A DNA stretch of 58,783 nucleotides from Akkermansiaceae bacterium (GTDB taxonomy: Bacteria > Verrucomicrobiota > Verrucomicrobiia > Verrucomicrobiales > Akkermansiaceae), in assembly GCA_947491475.1 (NCBI GenBank), contig CANLKN010000006.1, forward strand, positions 1-58,783. Direction: 5' to 3'. The notes beneath the pieces are model-generated. The model saw only the letters and a list, made by a program, of their open reading frames with translations. It did no database searches and was not told the origin of the DNA. The translations under genes and the position numbers were made by a program. Positions 25,718 to 34,961 of the stretch are shown piece by piece. Numbering within the stretch: the stretch's first letter is position 1; every line of letters starts with the position of its first letter.

Positions 25718-25874
25718 TTCGGGAAATTTTCCACCAAAAGCCGGAAAAGCGGCAATTCGTCGCAGAGACTCCTCTCAAATCCGCCACACCGCAAGCGAAA
25801 GTCATGATCGTCCATGCTTGCCCAGAAGCTTTTCTTCCGCGGTCCACATCACGCTCGACTCCGGGGGGCGGACC

Positions 25875-26465
25875 ATGCACGTTTTCCTTGGCAACCTGCT
25901 TTCCATGATTTTCAAAACCACCCGCAAAGCGCTTCGGCATCTTTTCCCAACCGATGGCCGTGTCACCGTCAGGGCGGCCTTACTCATCGCCCCCTTGCTT
26001 GTCACCTGCCTGTTGCTGCCTTCGTGCAACCTCATCGGTGCGGCCCTGGGTCTGGGCGTGATGAAACTCCAATTCGGCTGCCTGCCTGAGGGGACACTCA
26101 TCGACACCGCCAATGGCCCGGTGAAAATTGAAAACCTCAAATCCGGCGACTTGATTTGTGGCTTTGGTGGACAGACGGTTCATATCACTCAAATCCACCA
26201 ATATCGCGAAGACCCTGCTACCAACCGCTACCTTCGCATTTCATTCAACAACGGAGCCGTCATCAGCGCATCGCATCGCCATCGGATCGATGGCATCCCT
26301 GCATCCGAACTCGTGGTCGGCGGCACCTGCGGACCGCACACCGTCACCGGGGTCGAACCGCTCCACGGAGTCTCCCGCAGCTTCGATCTCCTCACTGAAG
26401 ACGCTGGCTATCGTATTGGCGGCATTCCGGTGAACAGCATGATCGAAGAAATGCTTGGCCGTTGA
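25875..26465 (+). CDS. Lipoprotein with Hint (hedgehog/intein) domain
   Basis: 196 residues from ATG 25875 (alternative ATG 25905). A basic N-terminus and a hydrophobic segment (about 34-50) end in a lipobox-like LLLPSC51, so it is probably lipid-anchored. The rest is a Hint-type autoprocessing fold: block A FGCLPEGTLIDTANG with the would-be nucleophile Cys69, VKIENLKSGDLI, then ISASHRHRIDG (block B-like histidines 134 and 136). The end is YRIGGIPVNSMIEE, where inteins and hedgehogs have a His-Asn before the cleavage point; here it reads V-N-S, and only 9 residues follow Asn187. No extein or effector domain is visible. Converges with the large glycosidase gene. Confidence 0.75.
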   Translation: MHVFLGNLLSMIFKTTRKALRHLFPTDGRVTVRAALLIAPLLVTCLLLPSCNLIGAALGLGVMKLQFGCLPEGTLIDTANGPVKIENLKSGDLICGFGGQTVHITQIHQYREDPATNRYLRISFNNGAVISASHRHRIDGIPASELVVGGTCGPHTVTGVEPLHGVSRSFDLLTEDAGYRIGGIPVNSMIEEMLGR

Positions 26466-26479
26466 TTCCATACATTTCA

Positions 26480-29400
26480 TCAGTAAGGGGCGGCCTCGCA
26501 GCGGATCGGGCCATAGATTCCGGATGACTGCTGTCCTTCGTGGATCATGTCGGTAGCGCTGATGGCCCCAAACAAGGGGGCCAAGGTGTTGAAAACCTCA
26601 ATACGCAAGTGGTTACTCCCAGCGATAAGGTGCGCGGTGAGATCAAAACGATAAGGCCAGATGAAACGCGTGCCGACTGACATGCCGTTGACGAACAACT
26701 CCGCCGTGCCGCGCACCTTGCCGAGATCCAGGACCACAGCGGGGCTTTCAACTTCCGGGCGATGAATGACGGTTTCATAGGCCAGGCCGCCGGACCATTC
26801 GGCGAACCCCTGATCGCGCCAGTCGCCCAAGGCGATGCGTCCTATGCCGCACTTGTAGGTGATCGCACGCTGGAAAGCCGCCGCACCGCGTGCGGGCGAT
26901 GCGGTTTCCACTTCTAACAATGCCTGCCGCGGACCGTGGATGCCTGCCGGCAGTGTGACCCAGTCATCCGGACACGGCAGGACCTCTCCATCGATCCACA
27001 GGCGCGCTTTGCCATGCACTGCCAGATTCATGGCGCAAGCACCCGGCGGGATGATCCAGCGGAAACGCTCTACTCCACGCGCACCCGGGCTTGCGTCCGG
27101 TTGCAGCGGCAGAGCGTGCGGACCCAGGGGATGTTTGCGCTGCCACAGATAGAAGTGGCTGCGGTTGAAATGATAGGTGAAGTTGTTAGATAACAGCACA
27201 GGCATCGGATCTCCGCCTGATGTGACGCGCCATGCGGTGTCCGACCCAAGGTGGCGCTCCGCGCCGTCGCTGCCGTGCGCGACCGCATCGACCATCAACG
27301 GCGGAACCCCGCCCGCGTGATCGACCCGGATTTCAATCAGGTTGGGGCCTTCGCTGAGGTTCTCCACGGCATAGCGTTCACAGCGCACGCCGAGTTCGTA
27401 GGGATCAAAGCCGCCCTGCCTGCCGATTTGCCGGCCATTGACGAACAACTCGGCGCAGCCTGCCACGGCGATTTGAAACACGGCGGATTCCACCGCGCAG
27501 GCAATTTCCCACTCGCGGGAATACACGACCTGTCCCCCACATATTCCGGCGGACGGCGTGCTGATCCATTCCGGACGCTCGGAGCCCTGCGGATTTTCCA
27601 TCAAGCACCAGAACAAGCCCGCAGCCGCACATTCGCGGTCTTTGGAAAGAATCCGCGTTTCCAACCAGTTCCATCCTTCACTTAATGATACCGGCACACA
27701 TCCTTGATAAGCGCTTTCATTCACGATGACCTCACGGCCGTTGAGCCATGCGCTTTTCTCCGCCTTCGAGCCAACCAACAGCCAAGCCTCGCGCGTTTTT
27801 TCGTTGAAAAATGCCGTGCGAAATTGTGCGCCGCAACCCTCCGGAATGGTTCCGAAATGCACAAACTCCTCCGCGATGTGGCCGGACGGTCCGTGTGACA
27901 TCAACTGGCAGGGATCGTAGCGCAGGCCGCGTTCCATTGAATGAACGGCCGGTTTCCAACCGTGGGATTGCAATGGATCGCATCCCTCTGTGATGCCGGA
28001 CAAGGGCGGTGGCAGTTCGCCGCATGGCATCGCCTCGGTTTGCCAACCGCGTGGAGCAAAGCCGATTTGAATGGTGTCTTCCTCCACAAGCCGCTCCACA
28101 AACGAAGTCTGCAGCGGCATGAAGCCGAGATCCTCCGAGCCCATCAGATCGTTTTCCGGAAGACCGACGGTCGGCAGGATTTCGCAGGTCCATTCCTGCG
28201 GCAGCTCTTCTAACAAAAGTTCATTCATCTCCGCAGGTGCCAACGGCGTCTCTGCAATTCCGTCCTCGCGCCAGATCACTACTGCGGCCGGCCCTTTGGT
28301 AAAGCGGACCTTGATTTCCTGACCGCATTCCGTCGGCAATGCATCGGGCTTAGTCAAACTTCCATCGAACGGTTCCCAAACTATCACCGAACCTGCCTTG
28401 GCCGGAAGCGTGACGGACATATCACGGGCATAGACATCGGTATCGAGCCCGATTTCGTGCGGGCCATACCACGTTTTTCCGAGTTTTAATTCGGTGGCGC
28501 GTGGGTAGGTGGCGGGCACGTAAAGAAAATGCCAGTCTCCCGCCCGGCGGTGCAGTGTGGGCACGGGTGCGCGTGGCATGAGCGCGTTGGATTTCATCAG
28601 TGCCTCGATCTCGTCCAGGCCGCAGACGCGCACATCCAACGCCGCCCCATTTCCGCCGAGGATCTCCTGCGGTGCTGCTTCTACCGCGATCAATTCGCCG
28701 CCGCTTCTGACAAACTCGTTGAGCAACTCCGCCGTGCGTGGTGCGAGCGTGTGGCAGGCCGGCAGCAGCACGATGCGCAACGAAGCACCGGAGATTTCCA
28801 GACAACCGTTGCTCACGCTGGCGGATTCGAGCGAATGATCATCAAGCACCAGATACTCCACGCAAGCCCGGTCGAGCGGGCCGGGGCATGGGCGCATCCA
28901 TTCCATTTTTCCGATGAGTTCGCCGAACACCTCATCGGCTTTCCGCGCGTGTGCGGTGGGCTCCCATTTCAAATCGCTGAACCATCCCTGGCTGGCATCC
29001 GGCGGCGGACCGCTGTAAGGCGCGAGTGTCGCGCCAGCCTGGACAGTGGACGTGGGATAAAGAATGCCGACTTCGCATGCCGGCACACCCTGTGCAAGCA
29101 CCTTGCAGAGGCGCGCGATCGTGTCGCTGAACGCGCGGTAGTGCCGCCAATACGGCTGCCGCCAGCAGGTCGATGGTGCGGCCCATTCCCAGTTGCCGCC
29201 CTGCGTCGAGTAATACACCGCATGCGGGTTGTATAAGTTTGCACCGGCTTGAAACCATGCCAGCAGCCAGTCGAACGTATCTTCCAGAGTGCCGCCCCAA
29301 CCGGAGGCATAAAAGGCCTCCAACCAGACGCGCGGACGCTTGTTGAGCCAGGCCAGCGAGGCATGCACGCGGCCGTTGCCGTGGTGGTCGCAACCCGGTG

Positions 29401-30352
29401 CCGCATACCAGCGGTTGGTGCGGTGAAGATCGGCATAGGTTTCCACACAGCCGAGCGGGTTGCCCTTGCGTGCGTGGGTTTTCGGATCGCAGCCGCACTG
29501 GAGCCCGTGTGTTTCATGCCAATCGAAGGCTTTGCGGAAAAACGCGCTCTCTGCGAGTTGCGCGCGCATCGAGTGGAAATCATAACGGACTTTACGGGCC
29601 TCTGCGCTATCGCCCTCCCACAGGCATGGCAGGTAGTCCAGCAATGAGTAGCCATTCACCGATTCAAAGGCTTCATCAAAGCCCAACGTCCACGTCGGGA
29701 TGGATGGCATCTCGTCCTGCACGCTTCCGGCAATCGCATTCCCTAACAAGTCTCCAACCCTTCGTTCGTATTCGCCATAGATCGCATCAAACAACGCATC
29801 GCAGGCCCCGCCGTTCAGATAGTCGAAGCCACGGCGAACCGCATACACCAACCGAACCTGGCCGGTGCCGCGCACCCTGCCATCGACCACCGGCAGCCTT
29901 GTATTTTCCTCATAGGCTGCGATCGGAACACAGCCAACGGGAAACACCGGCTCCACCGCATCCACCATCTGTGATTCGATCCATTGCCCGCCAAAATCCG
30001 GCCGCGCGGTCACCAGACGGCCTTGAAAATTCGCGCCTGAAAATCCGATCTGATCATAAAACCAGATGCGGATTCCGAGTTTGTGCGCCTCCACACAAAC
30101 CTCGCGGAAGAGCGTCCACCATGCATCGGAAAACAACGGCGGATCATCCGCGTCCTTGCCGTGGATCGGCGCGCGGGCCGCGAGATTGAGGATCGTCACA
30201 TTGAACACCCCGCCGTCGGCAAAACGCTGCAACTGCCTGAGCAAGACCTCCCGCTCCAAACGCGCACCGCTCCACCACCAGATCGGATTAGGCGAATAAT
30301 GGGGATCGGCGGGCTGCGGGGTGCCGTCGGTGGAGTGGAGATGATGTGTCAT
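26480..30352 (-). CDS. Large glycoside hydrolase (GH106/rhamnosidase-like)
   Basis: 1290 residues, start at MTHHLHSTDGTPQ; the frame opens further upstream, but those codons are not conserved-looking. No signal peptide, so it is probably cytosolic. The N-terminal catalytic half begins with NPIWWWSGARLEREVLLRQL, NVTILNL and GIRIWFYDQIGFSG, the opening of TIM-barrel hydrolases of the GH106-like alpha-L-rhamnosidase group, and continues with SMRAQLAESAFF and QAGANLYNPHAVYYS. The C-terminal third contains two beta-sandwich, galactose-binding-like modules (CAELFVNGRQIGRQGGFDPYE; GTAELFVNGMSVGTRF; HLRIEVFNTLAPL). Substrate is inferred only as a rhamnose-type or deoxy sugar. Located 146 nt downstream of the cytochromes. 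Confidence 0.65.
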   Translation of the reverse strand: MTHHLHSTDGTPQPADPHYSPNPIWWWSGARLEREVLLRQLQRFADGGVFNVTILNLAARAPIHGKDADDPPLFSDAWWTLFREVCVEAHKLGIRIWFYDQIGFSGANFQGRLVTARPDFGGQWIESQMVDAVEPVFPVGCVPIAAYEENTRLPVVDGRVRGTGQVRLVYAVRRGFDYLNGGACDALFDAIYGEYERRVGDLLGNAIAGSVQDEMPSIPTWTLGFDEAFESVNGYSLLDYLPCLWEGDSAEARKVRYDFHSMRAQLAESAFFRKAFDWHETHGLQCGCDPKTHARKGNPLGCVETYADLHRTNRWYAAPGCDHHGNGRVHASLAWLNKRPRVWLEAFYASGWGGTLEDTFDWLLAWFQAGANLYNPHAVYYSTQGGNWEWAAPSTCWRQPYWRHYRAFSDTIARLCKVLAQGVPACEVGILYPTSTVQAGATLAPYSGPPPDASQGWFSDLKWEPTAHARKADEVFGELIGKMEWMRPCPGPLDRACVEYLVLDDHSLESASVSNGCLEISGASLRIVLLPACHTLAPRTAELLNEFVRSGGELIAVEAAPQEILGGNGAALDVRVCGLDEIEALMKSNALMPRAPVPTLHRRAGDWHFLYVPATYPRATELKLGKTWYGPHEIGLDTDVYARDMSVTLPAKAGSVIVWEPFDGSLTKPDALPTECGQEIKVRFTKGPAAVVIWREDGIAETPLAPAEMNELLLEELPQEWTCEILPTVGLPENDLMGSEDLGFMPLQTSFVERLVEEDTIQIGFAPRGWQTEAMPCGELPPPLSGITEGCDPLQSHGWKPAVHSMERGLRYDPCQLMSHGPSGHIAEEFVHFGTIPEGCGAQFRTAFFNEKTREAWLLVGSKAEKSAWLNGREVIVNESAYQGCVPVSLSEGWNWLETRILSKDRECAAAGLFWCLMENPQGSERPEWISTPSAGICGGQVVYSREWEIACAVESAVFQIAVAGCAELFVNGRQIGRQGGFDPYELGVRCERYAVENLSEGPNLIEIRVDHAGGVPPLMVDAVAHGSDGAERHLGSDTAWRVTSGGDPMPVLLSNNFTYHFNRSHFYLWQRKHPLGPHALPLQPDASPGARGVERFRWIIPPGACAMNLAVHGKARLWIDGEVLPCPDDWVTLPAGIHGPRQALLEVETASPARGAAAFQRAITYKCGIGRIALGDWRDQGFAEWSGGLAYETVIHRPEVESPAVVLDLGKVRGTAELFVNGMSVGTRFIWPYRFDLTAHLIAGSNHLRIEVFNTLAPLFGAISATDMIHEGQQSSGIYGPIRCEAAPY

Positions 30353-30498
30353 TAATCTAAAATCGCAAAAGAGAAGGTGCGGGCGGGAGCGACAAGGGGG
30401 CTTCTCATGCAGAAACGGCTCCGCATCCAAATGAGGCAAATCCCCGACGACCAGAAAGAGAAGTCTGCATTTAAGTCAAAACCAAAATGCCGACCGTT

Positions 30499-32262
30499 TC
30501 ATTTCCGGCCCGCCTTTTCTTCATCGCTTGGAATATCGTCGTTTGCAGCATCGAGCGGATGTTCCTCTTCCAGCCATTGTTTCGACACCCTGCCGTCCCA
30601 CCATGCGAAGTTCATCGGGTAAGTGCCGGGCGCGAAGAGCACATGATAGAAATGCCAGACGACGATGGCGAGACAGGCGAGGATGGCCTCGTAGAAATGG
30701 ATGGTGATGGCCACATCGATGAACCACCGCGGGAAGAACCGCGTCACGTCGATCTTGAACCAGATCATCAATCCGGTGACACCCATGATCACGGAGCCCC
30801 AGATCACCGCCCAGTATTCGAGTTTCTCGGCATAGCTGAACCGTCCGAAGCGCGGGTGATGGGGATTCTTGCCGACAAAATAAAGCAGGTTGCCGAAAAC
30901 ATCGCGGACGTCCTGCAGGGTGGGCATGAAATCCTTGACGAGTTGCCGTCCATCGCGGGTGAAGATGACATAAATGATGTGCCAGACACCGCCGCCGAGC
31001 ATGATCACGCCGAAGACGCGGTGGACCCAGCGGCGGATCGCCTCATCGCCGCCGAACAACCAGCCGAGCCATGATTCCGGGTATTTCAATGCGAAACCGC
31101 TGACGGCGAGCACGATGAAGGAGGCGACCAGCACAAAGTGCTGCAACCGTTGGTGGAGGTTCATGCGGACCACCGTGGCACCGCGATTGTGATACCACTC
31201 GCGCAGCGCGCGCAGCCACGACATCAGGTTGTGGAGCAGCATCGCTCCGATCACGCTGAAGATCAGAACGAGATAGGCGATCCGCACCCAGTGGTTGACT
31301 ACAGAGCCGAGTTTGCCGTGGGCGGTGTCGGTGGAGTGGATCGTGCCGAAGGCAAAATTCTCGCCGGCACCGGGGTGGCATTTGCCGCAGGTTTCGACCA
31401 GATGTTTCCTGTGGATCGAGGATTCCGGATCGGTGGACCGCAATACCTTGTGGTAGCCGTGGCAACTGGCGCAGTTCGCGGCATTGGTGGCACCACCTTT
31501 CACTGCGAGTCCGTGATAACTGTCGGAAAACGTCTGCACCCGGTCCGCAGGCATGCCGAACTTGGTGTTGATGCGTTCGGACTCATGGCAGCGGCTGCAG
31601 GTCTCCCCTACCTTGCGCATGGAACCGGCACCGGCGAGTGAGCCGATCTTGTGCTCTTCATGGCAGTCGATGCAGGTGGGAGCGTCGAAAGCCCCTTTGG
31701 CTGTCGCCTTGCCGTGCACGCTCGCCGCCACATCCTCGGCTTCTTGTTGGTGGCATTCACCACATGTCTGAAGCAGTCTCGTGAAATGGGTGGCGGATTT
31801 TTCCGAACCGTGGGCAAAAACTTCATGCGAGCCGTGGCAATCCACACATCCTGCGGCGGCCTCGTTGCCGGAATGCAAGGCCAGTCCGTGCGCGCTCGCA
31901 CCGAAACTCGCCGACTGCTTTTCATGGCACTGCGCGCAGTCCACCTTGAGCGCCGGTTTTTCATCGTCCGGATGTTCAGCCGTGAGGTCGTTGTGGCACT
32001 CGCTGCATTGGTTCTTGGCGTGCACCGAAGCGCGCAGTTTTTTCTCATCCACAAAAAGTGAGGACTCCTTGCCGTCCTTCTCCATGGTCAGGTCCGCATC
32101 GCTATGGCACTCCAGGCAGGTCTCGTCGGGAATTCTCTCCTCCCCGGCTGATAGAAATGTACAGGCGGCGGCTAGGATAACTCCTAACAAAAGACCGCGC
32201 CGAACCGTTCCGGGGTGCGAACTGGAGTCCGGCACACACGGGATGATCTCCCGGGTTTTCAT
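30499..32262 (-). CDS. CbcL-like nonaheme cytochrome c / cytochrome b fusion
   Basis: 587 residues from ATG 32262. Signal or anchor segment (RRGLLLGVILAAACTFLSAG), a periplasmic domain with nine CXXCH haem-c sites (CLECH, CSECH, CAQCH, CVDCH, CGECH, CIDCH, CSRCH, CASCH, CGKCH), and a membrane-embedded di-haem cytochrome b part (about 330-560) with helices carrying paired His (HQRLQHFVLV, HRVFGVIML, HFYEAILAC with VVWHFYHVL). The layout equals Geobacter CbcL, an inner-membrane menaquinol oxidase for low-potential electron export. It follows its paralogue by 19 nt, so the two form an operon. The direction of electron flow and the partner are not known here. Confidence 0.8.
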   Translation of the reverse strand: MKTREIIPCVPDSSSHPGTVRRGLLLGVILAAACTFLSAGEERIPDETCLECHSDADLTMEKDGKESSLFVDEKKLRASVHAKNQCSECHNDLTAEHPDDEKPALKVDCAQCHEKQSASFGASAHGLALHSGNEAAAGCVDCHGSHEVFAHGSEKSATHFTRLLQTCGECHQQEAEDVAASVHGKATAKGAFDAPTCIDCHEEHKIGSLAGAGSMRKVGETCSRCHESERINTKFGMPADRVQTFSDSYHGLAVKGGATNAANCASCHGYHKVLRSTDPESSIHRKHLVETCGKCHPGAGENFAFGTIHSTDTAHGKLGSVVNHWVRIAYLVLIFSVIGAMLLHNLMSWLRALREWYHNRGATVVRMNLHQRLQHFVLVASFIVLAVSGFALKYPESWLGWLFGGDEAIRRWVHRVFGVIMLGGGVWHIIYVIFTRDGRQLVKDFMPTLQDVRDVFGNLLYFVGKNPHHPRFGRFSYAEKLEYWAVIWGSVIMGVTGLMIWFKIDVTRFFPRWFIDVAITIHFYEAILACLAIVVWHFYHVLFAPGTYPMNFAWWDGRVSKQWLEEEHPLDAANDDIPSDEEKAGRK

Positions 32263-32281
32263 GGTTTGCTTGAGTTGGATT

Positions 32282-34471
32282 TCAATGAACCAAGCGGGTG
32301 ACCATCGCATAGATGATGAGCACCAGCAGGACGAGACCGATACCGAAGAAGGCGAATCCGAAGGGCCGCGCGATCTTCTGCCAGCGTTCCCACTCGTCTT
32401 TTACCAAGTGGCGCTCGAGCCGGTTGGTGGCGACGAGGCGGTCATACCAGCGTTTGCGCTCGTGGAGCATTTCGGATTTCGAGATGCGGCCGGAGAAGAT
32501 TACGGTGTCCATCGGGAATTTCTCCAAGCGGAAGTGGGTGTTGAAGAAATGGATGGTGAAGATGAAACCGGCTGCCAGCAGTGCCTCGTCCGAGTGCACG
32601 ATCAGCGCGATGTTGATCACCCAGCCGGGCATGAAGCTGGTGAAGAACTGCGGGAACCACATGACCAGACCTGAGATGCCGATGGCGAACATGCCCCAGA
32701 ACACCGCGAAGTAGTCGAACTTCTCCCAATACGTCCAGCGGTCGAACTGCGGCTTGGGTCCCTTGCCGAAGAACCACTTGTTGTGGGCGACAAAGTCTTT
32801 CCAGTCCTGGATGGTTGGCAACATCGAGTCGGGACCGAATACGGCAGCGATGAGGCGTTTCCACTCCCACTTGCCGGTTTCCGGGTTGCGCGCCACGCCG
32901 CGGTTCTTCCAGCAGGATGACAGAAGATCCCACAGGTGGAGGCCGAAGTAAGTGAAGCTGACGATCGCGCCGAAGCGGTGGAGCATGCGCGCGGTCTCGG
33001 CGCCGCCGAGGATCGAGAAGATCATTTTGGCCCAGTCCGTATAGTAAAACTTGAGAGGCATGCCGGTGATCACCAGCAGCAGGAAACTGGTCACCACCAG
33101 GAAGTGCAGGAAGCGCTCGAACGGTGCGAAGCGGGTGAACCAGATGTCGTCCTTCTGAACCTGGAACTTCGCCTCACGGTAGGTCTTCGAGTCATGGCGG
33201 TAGAGCCAGACCGAGCGGCCCAGCCACATCAACGTGTGTGCTCCGAAGAATGTGAACACGCCCAGCAGCAAGCCGGTCATCAGCAGGAAGGTGATGTTGA
33301 GCGACGGGTATTTATCCCCGTCCATCGGGTTGGCATGCGGAATGTATTTGGTGAATCCGACGGTGGTGCCGGGATGGCATTTCGCGCAAGTTTCCACGAT
33401 GTTTTCCTTGGAAAGGCGGGACTCGGGATTGGATACCGGCAGGATGTCGTGGTGGCCGTGGCAATCGTAGCAGGCCGCCACATCCGAGGCCACGTTCGTC
33501 TTGCCGAGTGCCATCGCCTTGCCGTGGTAGGTGTCCCGGTAGTGCAGCAGGCTGTCGGCATGGCACTTGCCACAACGTTCGTCACTGACCTGCTTGAAGT
33601 GGCCGTTGCTTGGCAACTCGATCTCATGCGCACTGTGGCAGTCGGTGCATACCGGGCCTTCGGGATGGCCCGAGAGCAATAGCTGGCCGTGAACGCTTTT
33701 GTTATAGGTTTCCTCGATTCCGATGTGGCACTTGCCGCAGGTGTGGGCGACGTGGGATTTGTGAATCGGCGAGCTGCGGTCGATGCTGCGCTTGATGTCG
33801 TGCACGCCGTGGCAGTCGTTGCATGAAGGGGCGACGATCAACCCGAGTTCCATCACGCCGCGGCCATGGATGCTGTCGTGGTATTGCTGCGCCACGTTGG
33901 GGTAGCGCATCCGGTATTCCTCATTGAGTCCCGCACTGCTGTGGCACTTGGCGCAGGTGCGCGAGAGGTTGAGTTTGAAAGTCGGGGAGTTAGGATTGTT
34001 AGACGACAGCATGTCATGGGTGCCATGGCAGTCGGTGCAGGACGAAGCTGCGGACGATCCCATTGAGCGGCTGACGCCGTGGATGCTCTTTTCATAAATG
34101 GCGGATTGCTCCTCGTGGCAGGACGCGCAGTTGACGGGTTTTGCCGGTTTTTCATCATCCGGATGCTCCGCTGTGAGGTCTTCATGGCAGTCGGCACAGG
34201 AAACCTCGGAGTGCACGGAGCTCGCGAAGACCTTCTCGTCCACAAACAACGAGACCTCCTTGCCATCGCGCTCCATCGTCAGGTCCTTGTCGCTGTGGCA
34301 TTCGAGGCATGTGTCGTTGGCTATGGCATCATCCTCCGCCCGCGCCGACCAGGATGCGCTGGCAACCAGCATGGAGCAGCAGATGGCAAACCCTGCCAAC
34401 CGACTTCCCAAGGTGGTTCCGGAAAGCCCCGGGGAAAACCGGGCAGGACCACGCGATGGATCACGTTTCAT
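32282..34471 (-). CDS. CbcL-like undecahaem cytochrome c / cytochrome b fusion
   Basis: 729 residues with a signal peptide ([18 protein letters not shown]). Eleven CXXCH sites (CLECH, CADCH, CASCH, CTDCH, CAKCH, CNDCH, CGKCH, CTDCH, CGKCH, CYDCH, CAKCH) precede a cytochrome b region (about 400-725) with helices [35 protein letters not shown] and [13 protein letters not shown] plus a final helix [19 protein letters not shown]. The first 100 residues are closely similar to those of the next gene ([35 protein letters not shown]), so the pair arose by tandem duplication. It is predicted as an inner-membrane quinone-linked oxidoreductase with periplasmic haems. Confidence 0.8.
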   Translation of the reverse strand: MKRDPSRGPARFSPGLSGTTLGSRLAGFAICCSMLVASASWSARAEDDAIANDTCLECHSDKDLTMERDGKEVSLFVDEKVFASSVHSEVSCADCHEDLTAEHPDDEKPAKPVNCASCHEEQSAIYEKSIHGVSRSMGSSAASSCTDCHGTHDMLSSNNPNSPTFKLNLSRTCAKCHSSAGLNEEYRMRYPNVAQQYHDSIHGRGVMELGLIVAPSCNDCHGVHDIKRSIDRSSPIHKSHVAHTCGKCHIGIEETYNKSVHGQLLLSGHPEGPVCTDCHSAHEIELPSNGHFKQVSDERCGKCHADSLLHYRDTYHGKAMALGKTNVASDVAACYDCHGHHDILPVSNPESRLSKENIVETCAKCHPGTTVGFTKYIPHANPMDGDKYPSLNITFLLMTGLLLGVFTFFGAHTLMWLGRSVWLYRHDSKTYREAKFQVQKDDIWFTRFAPFERFLHFLVVTSFLLLVITGMPLKFYYTDWAKMIFSILGGAETARMLHRFGAIVSFTYFGLHLWDLLSSCWKNRGVARNPETGKWEWKRLIAAVFGPDSMLPTIQDWKDFVAHNKWFFGKGPKPQFDRWTYWEKFDYFAVFWGMFAIGISGLVMWFPQFFTSFMPGWVINIALIVHSDEALLAAGFIFTIHFFNTHFRLEKFPMDTVIFSGRISKSEMLHERKRWYDRLVATNRLERHLVKDEWERWQKIARPFGFAFFGIGLVLLVLIIYAMVTRLVH

Positions 34472-34961
34472 GACTCCTCAAGAAAAGGCAGTAAGCCGGC
34501 CCGGATGGCTAACCGGATCGCGGCCAACACTGCGCATATCTTGCTTACCGGGAGCCGCCTACCGCATCAGCCCCGCGCCGGATTTTTGCACGCCCGGTGG
34601 GCTGCTGGTTTTACAAGGAACGGCGGAATCCTTTCCGCCGTGGTCCATGAAAAAGCCAATGGGTGAATGCGAAGCGCTTTTCATTGGCTCCCCATGGACG
34701 AGGGCGATTCGGAACCGGAGCGCAGCGTCTGCCCGGAGGCAAATGAGGCATCATTGACGACGGAGCAGCCGCGGGTGATTCCGGGAGTCTGCAGCGCTTG
34801 TAAAAGCGGAGCGAAGAACTCACCTGCCCGAGAGAGAAAACCAGAGTCAGAGAGCGCCCGCATACGTTGCGAATGGATCCAAAATACCGGCACGACCGCA
34901 GCAAGTTAGACGACAGGGTTCTTCTGTTGTGCGGAAACAACGCGCTCGATCAAGGCTTCGT
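34472..34961. other. Intergenic region containing repeat copy A
   Basis: 490 nt with no intact gene. It holds the upstream region of the cytochrome operon (about 34472-34560) and hairpin-rich repeat copy A (34563-34921). Short frames here encode peptides such as MKKPMGECEALFIGSPWT that match the peptide encoded by copy B, but I regard these as by-products of the DNA repeat. Confidence 0.6.
34563..34921 (+). repeat. Hairpin-rich repeat element, copy A
   Basis: It shares with copy B (inverted, 38305-38768) a 19-bp block CGCATCAGCCCCGCGCCGG (34563-34581), about 120 bp of strong similarity (34582-34699), and the 17-bp end GTTAGACGACAGGGTTC (34905-34921). It contains a perfect 8-bp hairpin (34621-34640, stem CGGCGGAA, loop TCCT) and a long imperfect hairpin (34643-34699) with arms GTCCATG/CATGGAC and AGCCAATG/CATTGGCT. 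The right end lies 40 bp from the transposase stop codon. Confidence 0.7.
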
